This document shows positions 51,421-59,441 of a DNA stretch of 64,000 nt, piece by piece. Under the pieces are notes generated by a model. It did no database searches and was not told the DNA's origin. It was given only the letters and a program-made list of their open reading frames with translations. How positions within the stretch are numbered: position 1 is the stretch's first letter; each line of letters opens with the position of its first letter. The translations under genes and the position numbers were made by a program. Origin of the DNA: Streptomyces sp. NBC_00287 (lineage in GTDB: Bacteria; Actinomycetota; Actinomycetes; Streptomycetales; Streptomycetaceae); NCBI RefSeq assembly GCF_036173105.1, contig NZ_CP108053.1, positions 310,001 through 374,000 on the forward strand. The letters run 5' to 3'.

Positions 51421-52567
51421 CCTGCGCTCCACAGGCTGTAACCGCCAGTCCGGCGGCCGTTTTCACGTTCTTCGCGGCGTTGTGGTCCCGGTCATGGACC
51501 GCACCGCAGGCGGCACAGGTCCACTGCCTGATGTGGAGAGGTTTGGGGCCATCCTTGACCCCGCAGGCTGAACAGGTCTGGGAGGTCGGCTCGAACCTGC
51601 CGATCTTCACCAAGTACCGCCCGTACCTGACCGCTTTGTACTCCAGCATGTGCACGAACTGTGCCCAGCCGGCGTCATGCACACTCTTGGCCAGTCTTGT
51701 GCGTGCGAGTGCTTTGACCGCCAGGTCTTCCACGCCGATCGCTTGGTTGTCGCGGATCAGCTTAGTGGAGAGCTGGTGGTGGAACTCACGGCGGGCGTCC
51801 GTGACTTGTGCGTGGGCGCGGGCGACCTTGAGGCGGGCCTTCTCACGGTTCTTGGATCCTTTCTGTTTGCGGGACAGCTCGCGTTGGGCCTTCTTCAGCT
51901 TCTTCTCGGCGCGGTGCAGAAACCTCGGGGAGTCGATTGTCGTGCCGTCGGAGAGGACGGCGAAGTGGGTCAGGCCCAGGTCGATGCCGATGCTCTGGTC
52001 GGTGTCGGGCATGCGGGTGGCGTCGGCCGCCGGGTCGGTGTCGATGACGAAGGAGGCGAAGTACCGTCCGGCCGCGTCCTTGATCACGGTGACCGAGGTC
52101 GGGGTGGCGGGTAGGGTGCGTGACCACTTCACCTTCACCGCGCCGACCTTGGGAAGGTTCAGCCTCCCGGAGGCAGTGACCGACCAGCGGGCGTTGGCGG
52201 TGAAACGGATCGACTGCCGGGCGTCCTTACGGGACTTGAACCTCGGCGCCCCCAGTTTGGGACCCTTGCGCTCGCCCTTGAGGGAGGCGAAGAAGTTCTT
52301 GTAGGCCGTCTCGGCATCACGCAGGGACTGCTGGAGCACGACGGCGGAGACCTCGCCCAGCCACGACCGTGCGTCGGTCTGTTTCGCCTCGGTGATCAGC
52401 TTCCTGGACAGTGCGCCGGCCGCCGGGAATGCCCCGCCCGCACGGCGGGCGTCCTCTCTGGCACGCACCGCGTCATTGAATACGACGCGGGCGCACCCGA
52501 ACGCCTTGGCCAGTGCGGTGCGTTGGCCGGAGTCCGGGTACAGCCTGAAGGCGTACCGAAGCTGCAT
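51344..52567 (-). CDS. tnpB: RNA-guided nuclease TnpB
   Basis: A 407-residue TnpB with an N-terminal helical domain, split RuvC motifs (SIGIDLGLTHFAVLSDG; AIGVEDLAVKAL; VHDRDHNAAKN) and a zinc finger (CSACG ... CAACG). All three RuvC acidic residues are present and the frame is open, so the protein should be active. TnpB cuts DNA at sites guided by the element's own RNA and promotes retention of the element. It is divergent from the broken tnpA with a 25-bp gap. Confidence 0.95.
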   Translation of the reverse strand: MQLRYAFRLYPDSGQRTALAKAFGCARVVFNDAVRAREDARRAGGAFPAAGALSRKLITEAKQTDARSWLGEVSAVVLQQSLRDAETAYKNFFASLKGERKGPKLGAPRFKSRKDARQSIRFTANARWSVTASGRLNLPKVGAVKVKWSRTLPATPTSVTVIKDAAGRYFASFVIDTDPAADATRMPDTDQSIGIDLGLTHFAVLSDGTTIDSPRFLHRAEKKLKKAQRELSRKQKGSKNREKARLKVARAHAQVTDARREFHHQLSTKLIRDNQAIGVEDLAVKALARTRLAKSVHDAGWAQFVHMLEYKAVRYGRYLVKIGRFEPTSQTCSACGVKDGPKPLHIRQWTCAACGAVHDRDHNAAKNVKTAAGLAVTACGAQVRPGLVPAQRDEAGSHGFSPEPRAA

Positions 52568-52592
52568 GACGGCCACGATACATACTTGGGTT

Positions 52593-53008
52593 ATGGGCGA
52601 GATGCAGACGATCAGAACTGGCCGGCACTGTGTTTTCGTGATGCATGTGCACTTGGTCTTCGTGACCAGGTTCGGCACAAGGTGTTCACGGATGCTCACT
52701 TGAGACGCATGGTGGAGATCATGCGGTCGGTGTGCGCGGACTTCGAGTGCGAGCTGGTGGAGTTCAACGGCGAGGACAGCCACGTCCACCTCCTGGTGAA
52801 CTTCCCGCCCGAGGTCGCCGTCACCAAGCTCGTCAACTCCCTCAAGGGTGTCTCCTCCCGCCGTCTGCGCCAGGAATTCCCCGACCTGGTACGCCACTAC
52901 TGGCGGGCCAACAAGCTCTGGTCCGGTTCCTACTTCGCCGGCACCGTCGGCGGCGCCCCGCTCTCCGTCGTCAGGCAGTACATCGAACAGCAGAACCGGC
53001 CCGCGTGA
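52593..53008 (+). pseudogene. tnpA: IS200-type transposase TnpA, frameshifted
   Basis: The first part (from ATG 52593) reads GRHCVFVMHVHLVFVTRF; the rest continues in another frame from about 52675 as RHKVFTDAHLRRMVEIMRSV. A single base is missing near 52673 (TTC|GGC where TTC CGG CAC is expected), giving a stop at 52702. The HUH motif is intact in the second part (HVHLL after EDS) and the Tyr helix is present near SVVRQYIEQQ. One repaired base would give a normal protein of about 138 residues. Confidence 0.85.
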
Positions 53009-53137
53009 GTTACCCGGCTCCGCCGGGATCGCCCATCGCGGCGCTCCGCGCCACGGATGGTGAACACACAATGTCCAGCTCCGCCGACCAAGATTCCGCG
53101 ACGCTCCGCGTCGCCACGACAAGATTCGCTTCACCAC

Positions 53138-53151
53138 CGGGCTGAAGCCCG
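53138..53151. repeat. Left-end hairpin of IS605 element
   Basis: A 6-bp stem with a GA loop, CGGGCTGAAGCCCG, identical to the core of the right-end hairpin and 17 nt from the border at 53168. It lies just past the tnpA relic. Confidence 0.7.
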
Positions 53152-53778
53152 ATGCACTGCGAATGAATCTGGTAGCGGTCGCCGTAGTACCAATGCCACC
53201 ACTCCGTCGGGTAGTTCACCAAGCCCGCAGCCATCATGGCGGTGTTGAGGATCTCGCGGTTCTCACGGGCCTCGGCAGTGATGTTGTCGGCGCCGGTGTA
53301 GCAGGCGCCCTGACTCTCTTCGGGGCTGGCGTTGAGGCGGGTGCCGAGGTCGAGTTCGTGTCCGTGGGCGTCGACGAGGGTGAGGTCGACGGCGGCTCCG
53401 GCGCTGTGCGGGGCGATGTCGGGCGGGGAGACGTAGCGGCTTGCGGCCGCGTGGATTTGGGCGGTGGACCAGTCGGGGTGGGCCGTCCGCAACTCGGCCG
53501 CGTACTCCTCGAAATAGCGGCGTTGCAGGGAGAGCGGGCGGTACCTCTCGACAAACAGCAGGCGCAGTCCGTCGGGCAGCAAGTCCTGGGCGGTGACGAG
53601 CCGTTGGAGGACGCCTCGGCGCAGGTGGGCGAAGGCGCCTTCGGGGTCGGTCTTGCGCGGGTCGACCAGGAGGGCGCCGTCGCTGCGGACGTCGACGAGG
53701 GGCTCGCCGCATTCCTGGACCGGTATGGCCGCGATCCTGGGGTCCGACATCAGAGTGATCTCGTTCATGAGGAGATCA

Positions 53779-54627
53779 TTACCCCTGGTGGCGCTCCAGT
53801 CGGGCAGTTGCCGCGTCCGCACGTCGTCTGGCCTCACGCACTCGGCGTTCGACCGCCCTCAGCTTCTCGCGCGCCTGGCGCTGTTCCTCACGTGCCTGGC
53901 GGTGGTCTCCCTCGACGCGGCTCAGCTCCTCGGTCAACTCACTGACCCGATGCTGCAGTTGGGCGGTCCTCTCCTGCACCGTCTCGTGCTCCCGCCCGGC
54001 TTCGGCCGCCTCGTCCTCCAGCGCCCGCAGGTCGCGTACGGCCGTGTCGGCGTCCCGGCGGGCCCGGTCCAGCGCCTCGTCGTCGCGGCGTTTCGCCGGG
54101 CGGGGTGTGGGCGGAGGTGGGGTGGCGGCGCGGCGTACCGCGCTCGGGCTGACATCGGGGAAGCCGACGATCGCCTCGAACGGTCTGACCAGCCGCCCCT
54201 TCGCCCATTCCTCGGCCGCCTCGGGGTCGGCCAGGACGGCATGCAGGGTCGCCTCCACCTCGCGCCCCACATCCTCGCCGACCGGATGACCGGCCTGCGC
54301 CGCGAGCTGTCCGGCCTCCCGGGAGAGCGCGCGGATCAGGGTCTTCTGCTGGCCGCTGAGCTCCCGCAATTGCCCCCCGTCCAGGTCGTGATGGGCTCGC
54401 CGCAGCCCTTCCCCGAGCCGGAGCAGCGCTTGGACCTCTTCGGGGCGTTCACGGACCAGGAGGTTGCTGACCCAGGCCGCCAGGCTGGGGCGGCGCAGCT
54501 TGCCGATCTTCTCCGCGAGGGCGCGGTCGCCGGCTGTGCGGGCGGCGGCCATGCGGGTATTGCGCGCCGCGGTGAAGTCCTCCGGCCGCAGCGCGTACAG
54601 CTCGTCGGCGACCGTGTCGATGTCCAC
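53779..54627 (-). CDS. Hypothetical coiled-coil protein
   Basis: A 282-residue protein. Residues 1-130 form a helical domain (AARNTRMAAARTAGDRALAE, LAAWVSNLLVRERPEEVQAL); from 180 to the end it is a long coiled coil rich in Arg, Glu and Gln (RVSELTEELSRVEGDHRQAR). It starts at 54627 and stops 10 nt before the VanX-like gene, so they form an operon. Similar proteins occur in other Streptomyces with unknown function. Confidence 0.82.
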   Translation of the reverse strand: MDIDTVADELYALRPEDFTAARNTRMAAARTAGDRALAEKIGKLRRPSLAAWVSNLLVRERPEEVQALLRLGEGLRRAHHDLDGGQLRELSGQQKTLIRALSREAGQLAAQAGHPVGEDVGREVEATLHAVLADPEAAEEWAKGRLVRPFEAIVGFPDVSPSAVRRAATPPPPTPRPAKRRDDEALDRARRDADTAVRDLRALEDEAAEAGREHETVQERTAQLQHRVSELTEELSRVEGDHRQAREEQRQAREKLRAVERRVREARRRADAATARLERHQG

Positions 54628-54833
54628 GATGGCTCCTGTCCGTGGGCGCGCGCTCTTCGAGCCTAGGGCCTGTGGTGTGAAAGCGCTGGTCGGCGAACTG
54701 ATCGCGGGCGGCCGTGGCGGGGGCGGGCCACCACATCCCCGGAGTTGAACGCGTTCAACATGTCTGCCAGGGTGTCCTCGTCATGGCCTGCCTGCCCAGG
54801 TGGGTCCATTCGGGCTGCGGCAGGGGGCTGGCG

Positions 54834-55355
54834 GTGGGAAAGCCGTGGGGGCGGGCACTCATCCTCGGGATTGCGGCGATGGTGCTATCCCTATTGAGTG
54901 CGTGCGCGGGCCCGTACCAGTACTACGAGGGCACGGGGCTGCACGACGCCACGGTCGGCGAGGTCGCGGGAAGCTGGAAGTGCATCGAGGGCACCCGCAT
55001 GACGCTCCGTCCGGACGGTACGGCTGTTCTGCAGCGGCTCGACGGCCAGGACTTCGACTTCGACGACGGCTGGCGGGTCTCCGGCACGGGGACCTGGGAA
55101 CTGACCGACGACGCCGACGGGCAGGACGTACACCTCACCCTGACGACCCGGACCGGAGTGGCGATGCGTGCGGCTGTGGCCGATGCTTCAGCCGCAGCTG
55201 AGCCGCCCACGACGTACACATGGCGCTTCTATCTGCGGCGCGATCAGCGCGAGGCGCTGGAGCTGTTCTTCTTCTACGGCGATCCCGACATCGGCAACAC
55301 ATACGTGATGACACGAGCGGTCACACTTCCGCGTCGGCATCCGTCAGTGCAGTGA
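54834..55355 (+). CDS. Putative lipoprotein
   Basis: A 173-residue precursor. The GTG at 54834 gives a compact lipoprotein signal (lipobox LLSAC, Cys24); an ATG at 54783 would add 17 residues. The mature part has a lipocalin-like start (EVAGSWKCIEGTRMTLRPDG, VSGTGTWELTD) found in several Streptomyces lipoproteins. Function unknown. Confidence 0.78.
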   Translation: MGKPWGRALILGIAAMVLSLLSACAGPYQYYEGTGLHDATVGEVAGSWKCIEGTRMTLRPDGTAVLQRLDGQDFDFDDGWRVSGTGTWELTDDADGQDVHLTLTTRTGVAMRAAVADASAAAEPPTTYTWRFYLRRDQREALELFFFYGDPDIGNTYVMTRAVTLPRRHPSVQ

Positions 55356-55383
55356 AAGCAACGTGATGCCCGAAAGGAAGACG

Positions 55384-55890
55384 ATGATGGCACGTTCGAT
55401 CACTGCTGAGATTCCGATGCGGCCCCGCATGGCCGAAGACCCCACGAAGCTTGTTCCCGCGATGGCGGAGGTGTCGGCCTCTCTGTTCAAGGCCGTCGGC
55501 AATCAGTCGGTGCCGCGGGCCACGATCAGTCTGGTCCAGCTGCGCGCCGGGCAGATCGTGGGCAGCACCTATCTGACCGTCCTGCACACGGGTTTCCTCC
55601 GCCAGGCCGGGGAGGCCGAGGAGCGGATCACTTCGGTGTCCTCCTGGCAGGACTCGCCGTACTTCACCGGCGCGGAGCGAGCCGCGCTGGCTCTGGTGGA
55701 AGCGGTGCTCCAGCCCTCGACGGACGGCGAGCGGGTGTCGGACGAACTGTATGCCGAGGTGTCCGAGCACTACGACGACAAGGCGCTCGCCACCTTGACC
55801 ATCGCCATCGGCCAGGTCAATTTCTTCACCGCCCTCGCTCTGGTCACCAAGCCGGTGCCCGGACGGTCGTTCACCGATCCGTGGGCCTGA
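55384..55890 (+). CDS. Carboxymuconolactone decarboxylase-like protein lacking the CxxC motif
   Basis: A 168-residue AhpD-like helical protein (SLFKAVGNQSVPRATISLVQ, LVEAVLQPSTDGERVSDELY, ATLTIAIGQVNFFTALALVT). In relatives the segment after LVxLRxxQ holds CxxC and a His; here it reads VGSTYLTVLHT, so both Cys are absent and the His is kept. Peroxidase activity is therefore unlikely. The ATG at 55384 follows AAAGGAAG by 3 nt; a GTG at 55363 is less likely. Stand-alone gene. Confidence 0.88.
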   Translation: MMARSITAEIPMRPRMAEDPTKLVPAMAEVSASLFKAVGNQSVPRATISLVQLRAGQIVGSTYLTVLHTGFLRQAGEAEERITSVSSWQDSPYFTGAERAALALVEAVLQPSTDGERVSDELYAEVSEHYDDKALATLTIAIGQVNFFTALALVTKPVPGRSFTDPWA

Positions 55891-56305
55891 ACCCGGCCGA
55901 GTAGGCTCCAGCAGCCGGTCGGTGCCCGCGGGCGCCGACCGGCTCACTCATGTCACCCGGCCCTTCGCGTCCTGGCAGATCTTGCCGGCACCGTGCCGAC
56001 GAAGACGCCCGAGCGGCCCTGGCCACGGCGACGACGGACCCGACGCGGACGTCAGGGCCTGGGCGGCCAGGGCACTGTGACATCACAGATCCGTATCCCG
56101 TCCACCGGTACGTCGGTGGCGCGGGCCAGGAGCAAACACACGCGGCGCTGCCGGGCCCGAGTCCGGCACACACGGCGGTCGCCACGCACCACTTGTCCGG
56201 AGAAATGTGAACGCGGTACTTCAGTCGCATGTCGGACCATTGCGAGTATGAGACGCAGGCCCAAGCGACATTGACCTGGCCGGAATTCGCTGCAACTCTC
56301 GTGCC
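55891..56305. other. Non-coding stretch before the sulfur operon leader
   Basis: No gene is seen in these 415 bp. TTGACC at 56271 could be a -35 element for the leader peptide; the hexamer 17 bp further (AACTCT) is a poor -10. If correct, transcription would start near the leader's GTG and the mRNA would be leaderless. Confidence 0.4.
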
Positions 56306-56398
56306 GTGAGCAAGACCGAGAACCTCGCCGCGCGCCTGCACGTCGATCTGCGACGTCAGGCCAGCGCCATCTGTGCCGCCTGTTGTCACACCCGCTGA
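56306..56398 (+). CDS. Cysteine-rich leader peptide of the sulfur operon
   Basis: A 30-codon frame from GTG reads MSKTENLAARLHVDLRRQAS followed by AICAACCHTR. The ARLHVDLRRQASAIC core matches the short putative leader peptides found upstream of sulfur-assimilation genes in Streptomyces. The three Cys codons near the end (C-A-A-C-C) could sense charged tRNA-Cys and control the operon by attenuation. No ribosome site precedes it. The ABC substrate-binding gene begins 172 nt later. Confidence 0.75.
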   Translation: MSKTENLAARLHVDLRRQASAICAACCHTR

Positions 56399-56570
56399 CA
56401 GCCGCCGCAGTTCCCCTTTGCTCCGTTTTCACAGTCGGCTTGTGTGCCGAGCCGCTGTTCTCACAGACGTCGGACTCCTCGGAGACATTTCCGCCGAGGT
56501 CCAGAGGTCTGTTTTCCGTCGTTCGACGTCTGCCATTTCCTTGAACCAGTTTCCCGAACAGGACCTTTTC

Positions 56571-57605
56571 ATGGCTGCCACCACGGCATCGACCCGACGT
56601 CAGTTCCTCACTCTGCTAGGTCTTTCGACGGTCGTCGTGAGCTGCGGTACGGCCGCGACCGGAGCCACGTCCGGCAAGGGCCAGACCCGAACGCTCCGGT
56701 ACCAGGGCTGGGCGGGCCAGGTCACCCTGCCCGAACTGGCCGAGGACCTCGGCTATCTGCAGGACGTGAAGCTGGAGTGGGTCGGCAACACGATCAGCGG
56801 TCCGCAGGACATCCAGTCCGCGGCCACGGGCCAGGTCGACTTCGGCGGCGCGTTCAACGGCGCGGTCGTCAAACTGGCCGCGAACAAGGCGCCCGTCAAG
56901 GCGGTCATCAGCTACTACGGCTCCGACAAGCACGCCTACAGCGGCTACTACGTCCTCAAGGACAGCCCGATCCGCTCCGCCCGGGACCTGATCGGCAAGA
57001 AGGTCGGGATGAACACCCTCGGCGCTCATGCCGAGGCCATGCTCGACATCTACCTTCAGCGCGGCGGCCTGTCCCAAGGGGACATCGACAAGGTCGAGCC
57101 CCTCGTGGTGCCGCCGGTCAACACCGAGCAGTCGCTGCGGCAGAAGCAGATCGACGTGGCCGTCCTCGGCGGCGTGCTGCGCGACAAGGCCCTGGCGACC
57201 GGGGGTATCCGCCCGCTGTTCACCGACTTCGAACTGCTCGGCGCATTCAGCGCCGGCACCTATGTCATGACGGACCGCCTCCTCCAGCAGAACCCCGACA
57301 CCGCGCGGACCTTCGTCACCGCCGTCGGAAAGGCCATCGAGTGGGCCCGTGCCACGCCCCGGGAAGAAGTCATCGCCCGGATGACGGACATCGTGAACAA
57401 GCGCGGCCGGAACGAGGACGCCGCGCCACTGAAGTACTGGCATTCCTATGGAGTCGCGGAAACCGCGGGCCGGATCACCGGCAAGGAACTCCAGCTGTGG
57501 ATCGACTGGCTGAGCGAACGCGGCGACATCGACAAGGGCCAGGTCAAGCTCTCGGACCTCTACACCAACGAATTCAACACCGCCGCCTCCACGAGCGGGA
57601 GCTGA
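56571..57605 (+). CDS. ABC transporter substrate-binding protein (nitrate/sulfonate/taurine type)
   Basis: Exported binding protein of 344 residues. The N-terminus has a twin-arginine pattern (STRRQFLTLLG) and a lipobox-like VVSCG, so it is probably a Tat-exported lipoprotein. The mature part follows the SsuA/TauA/NrtA fold (LRYQGWAGQVTLPELAEDLG, SAATGQVDFGGAFNGAVVKL). It is the first structural gene of the sulfur operon. Substrate is likely a sulfonate, given the TauD and FMN monooxygenase genes downstream. Confidence 0.9.
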   Translation: MAATTASTRRQFLTLLGLSTVVVSCGTAATGATSGKGQTRTLRYQGWAGQVTLPELAEDLGYLQDVKLEWVGNTISGPQDIQSAATGQVDFGGAFNGAVVKLAANKAPVKAVISYYGSDKHAYSGYYVLKDSPIRSARDLIGKKVGMNTLGAHAEAMLDIYLQRGGLSQGDIDKVEPLVVPPVNTEQSLRQKQIDVAVLGGVLRDKALATGGIRPLFTDFELLGAFSAGTYVMTDRLLQQNPDTARTFVTAVGKAIEWARATPREEVIARMTDIVNKRGRNEDAAPLKYWHSYGVAETAGRITGKELQLWIDWLSERGDIDKGQVKLSDLYTNEFNTAASTSGS

Positions 57606-57610
57606 TTCTG

Positions 57611-58459
57611 ATGCCGGAATCCACCACGCAATCCGCCCTTCCAAAGATCGTGTTCGAGGACGTGCGGAAAGAATTCACGGTCAAGGACCGAGCGGGAGAT
57701 CGGCACAGCACCCGTTTCACCGCCCTCGACAGCATCCATCTGGAGATAGCGGCGGGCGAGTTCGTCGTCCTCGTCGGTCCGAGCGGCTGCGGAAAGTCGA
57801 CCCTGCTGGAGCTGCTCGGCGGACTCACCCGCCCCACCGGCGGGCGGATCCTGCTGGACGGCGAACCCGTCACAGGACCGGGCCTGGACCGGGGCATCGT
57901 CTTTCAGCAGTACGCGCTGCTGCCGTGGCGCACGGCGCAGGGCAACGTCGAGTTCGGCCTGGAGGCCACCGGCGTGCCCCGCCGTCAACGGGCCGCACGC
58001 GCCCGGGAGTTCCTCGACCTGGTCGGCCTGACCGGGTTCGAGGGCCGCCATCCGCATGAGCTGTCGGGCGGGATGCGGCAGCGCGTGGCGATTGCCCGCA
58101 GCCTCGCCTACGACCCCGATGTGCTGTTGATGGACGAGCCGTTCGCCGCCCTGGACGCCCAGACCCGGGAGTCGCTCCAGGACGAACTGCTGCGTATCTG
58201 GCAGCGCACCGGCAAGACCGTCGTCTTCATCACGCACGGCATTGACGAGGCCGTCTACCTGGGACAGCGCGTCGCTGTCATGACATCGCGGCCGGGCCGC
58301 ATCAAGCAGATCGTGCCGGTCGCCTTCGACTCCCGTACGGCGACGGACGACCTGCGTTCCAGTGCCGAGTTCGTGCGCTACCGGCACGAGATCTGGTCGC
58401 TGCTGCACGACGAAGTGGCCAGGGCCCAGCAGTTGGAGAAGGAGGAGGCATCCGTATGA
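57611..58459 (+). CDS. ABC transporter ATPase (SsuB/TauB type)
   Basis: A 282-residue ATPase: Walker A GPSGCGKST, Q-loop FQQYALLPWRT, signature LSGGMRQRVAIARSL, Walker B VLLMDEPFAALD. The sequence is typical of sulfonate, taurine and nitrate importers. It begins 5 nt after the binding-protein gene and overlaps the permease start by ATGA. Confidence 0.93.
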   Translation: MPESTTQSALPKIVFEDVRKEFTVKDRAGDRHSTRFTALDSIHLEIAAGEFVVLVGPSGCGKSTLLELLGGLTRPTGGRILLDGEPVTGPGLDRGIVFQQYALLPWRTAQGNVEFGLEATGVPRRQRAARAREFLDLVGLTGFEGRHPHELSGGMRQRVAIARSLAYDPDVLLMDEPFAALDAQTRESLQDELLRIWQRTGKTVVFITHGIDEAVYLGQRVAVMTSRPGRIKQIVPVAFDSRTATDDLRSSAEFVRYRHEIWSLLHDEVARAQQLEKEEASV

Positions 58460-59394
58460 GCACGACGACCGGCACCGCCACCGACAAGACCACGGCACCC
58501 GGCGCGGTGGAGGCCGCCGAGCCCCTCCCGGCCCTCTCCCCCGTTCCTCCCCGCGCGTCGGAGACAGGCGGGGCAGCGCAAGCGGCCGCGCGCCGAGCGC
58601 CCTCCGTCCCTGCCCGGGTCCGCCGGTCGGCGCGCCTGTTGCTCGCCGGGGCGACGAAGTCCGCGGCCATCGTGGCCCTGCTGCTGCTCTGGGAGACCGC
58701 GCCGCGGCTCGGTCTGGTCGACCGGACGTTCCTGCCGCCCTTCAGCGAAGTCGCCCGCGCCTGGTGGGGGCTGGCGGCCGACGGCCAGCTGGCCGACAAC
58801 GCGCGCGCCAGCCTGGTGCGCTCGTTCAGCGGATTCGGACTCGCCGTGGCCTTCGCCGTACCGCTCGGCCCGCTGATCGGCTGGTACCGGCCGGTCGCCG
58901 ACCTCCTCGGACCACTGCTGGAGGTGTTCCGCAACACCGCCGCACTGGCCCTGCTGCCGGTGTTCGTGCTCCTGCTGGGCATCGGGGAGACCTCGAAGAT
59001 CTCGATCGTGGTGTACGCGTGCACCTGGCCGATCCTGCTCAACACCATCAGCGCGGTCCGCAACGTCGACCCGACCCTGCTCAAGCTCGCGAGGTCGATG
59101 GACCTGTCCGCGCCCCGGCTGTTCCAGAAGGTCATCCTGCCGGCGTCCGTGCCGGTGATGTTCACCGGCATCCGGCTGGCGGGAGCGGTGTCCATCCTGG
59201 TGCTGGTCGCCGCCGAGATGATCGGCGCCAAGGCGGGCCTCGGCTATCTGATCAACGCCTCGCAGTACAACTTCGCGATCCCGCAGATGTACGCGGGCAT
59301 CATCACGATCTCCGCCATCGGCGTCGCCTTCAACCAGCTCCTGGTGACCGTGGAACGACGGCTCAGCTCCTGGCGCGTACCCGCCGCCGGCTGA
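58456..59394 (+). CDS. ABC transporter permease (SsuC/TauC type)
   Basis: A 312-residue permease with a long Ala/Pro-rich cytoplasmic N-terminus (about 1-55), then six helices and the EAA-type loop (SMDLSAPRLFQKVILPASVP). The neighbourhood makes it the membrane part of the sulfonate importer. It overlaps the ATPase gene by 4 bp and ends 47 bp before the monooxygenase gene. Confidence 0.92.
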   Translation: MSTTTGTATDKTTAPGAVEAAEPLPALSPVPPRASETGGAAQAAARRAPSVPARVRRSARLLLAGATKSAAIVALLLLWETAPRLGLVDRTFLPPFSEVARAWWGLAADGQLADNARASLVRSFSGFGLAVAFAVPLGPLIGWYRPVADLLGPLLEVFRNTAALALLPVFVLLLGIGETSKISIVVYACTWPILLNTISAVRNVDPTLLKLARSMDLSAPRLFQKVILPASVPVMFTGIRLAGAVSILVLVAAEMIGAKAGLGYLINASQYNFAIPQMYAGIITISAIGVAFNQLLVTVERRLSSWRVPAAG

Positions 59395-59441
59395 CCCAGC
59401 CCCGCCGCATGCCCGACCCACTCCCCTTCCGAGGAACCCTC

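Larger units (their letters stand above)
51284..53168 (-). mobile_element. IS605-type insertion sequence (IS200/IS605 family)
   Basis: A 1,885-bp element with divergent tnpA (relic) and tnpB. Its borders are set by the interrupted vanX-like gene. The right end closes with TCAA on the minus strand, the same cleavage tetranucleotide as IS608, with a 20-nt hairpin 10 nt inside. The left end has a hairpin with the same 14-nt core 17 nt inside. There is no target duplication, as expected for single-strand transposition. Confidence 0.88.
51227..53768 (-). pseudogene. D-Ala-D-Ala dipeptidase (VanX-like) interrupted by an IS605 element
   Basis: The 5' part (53768-53169, 200 codons) encodes a VanX-type zinc dipeptidase with PHSAGAAVDL and EWWHWYYGDRYQ, which hold the metal ligands and catalytic Glu. 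The reading then enters the insertion sequence and ends with foreign residues. The lost end is found on the far side of the element: 51283-51227 reads WAWSTGVGSAIFGPWEMG and stops, the natural C-terminus. Joined, the gene has 218 residues, as expected. The start at 53768 lies 10 nt after the stop of a coiled-coil gene. The chimeric product may keep the catalytic centre but lacks 18 residues. Confidence 0.85.

Noticed and set aside
56444-57611. Frame-shifted extension of the ATPase gene upstream through the binding-protein gene
   Set aside because: The long frame is a shadow of the substrate-binding gene; the ATPase starts at 57611 after a separate stop.
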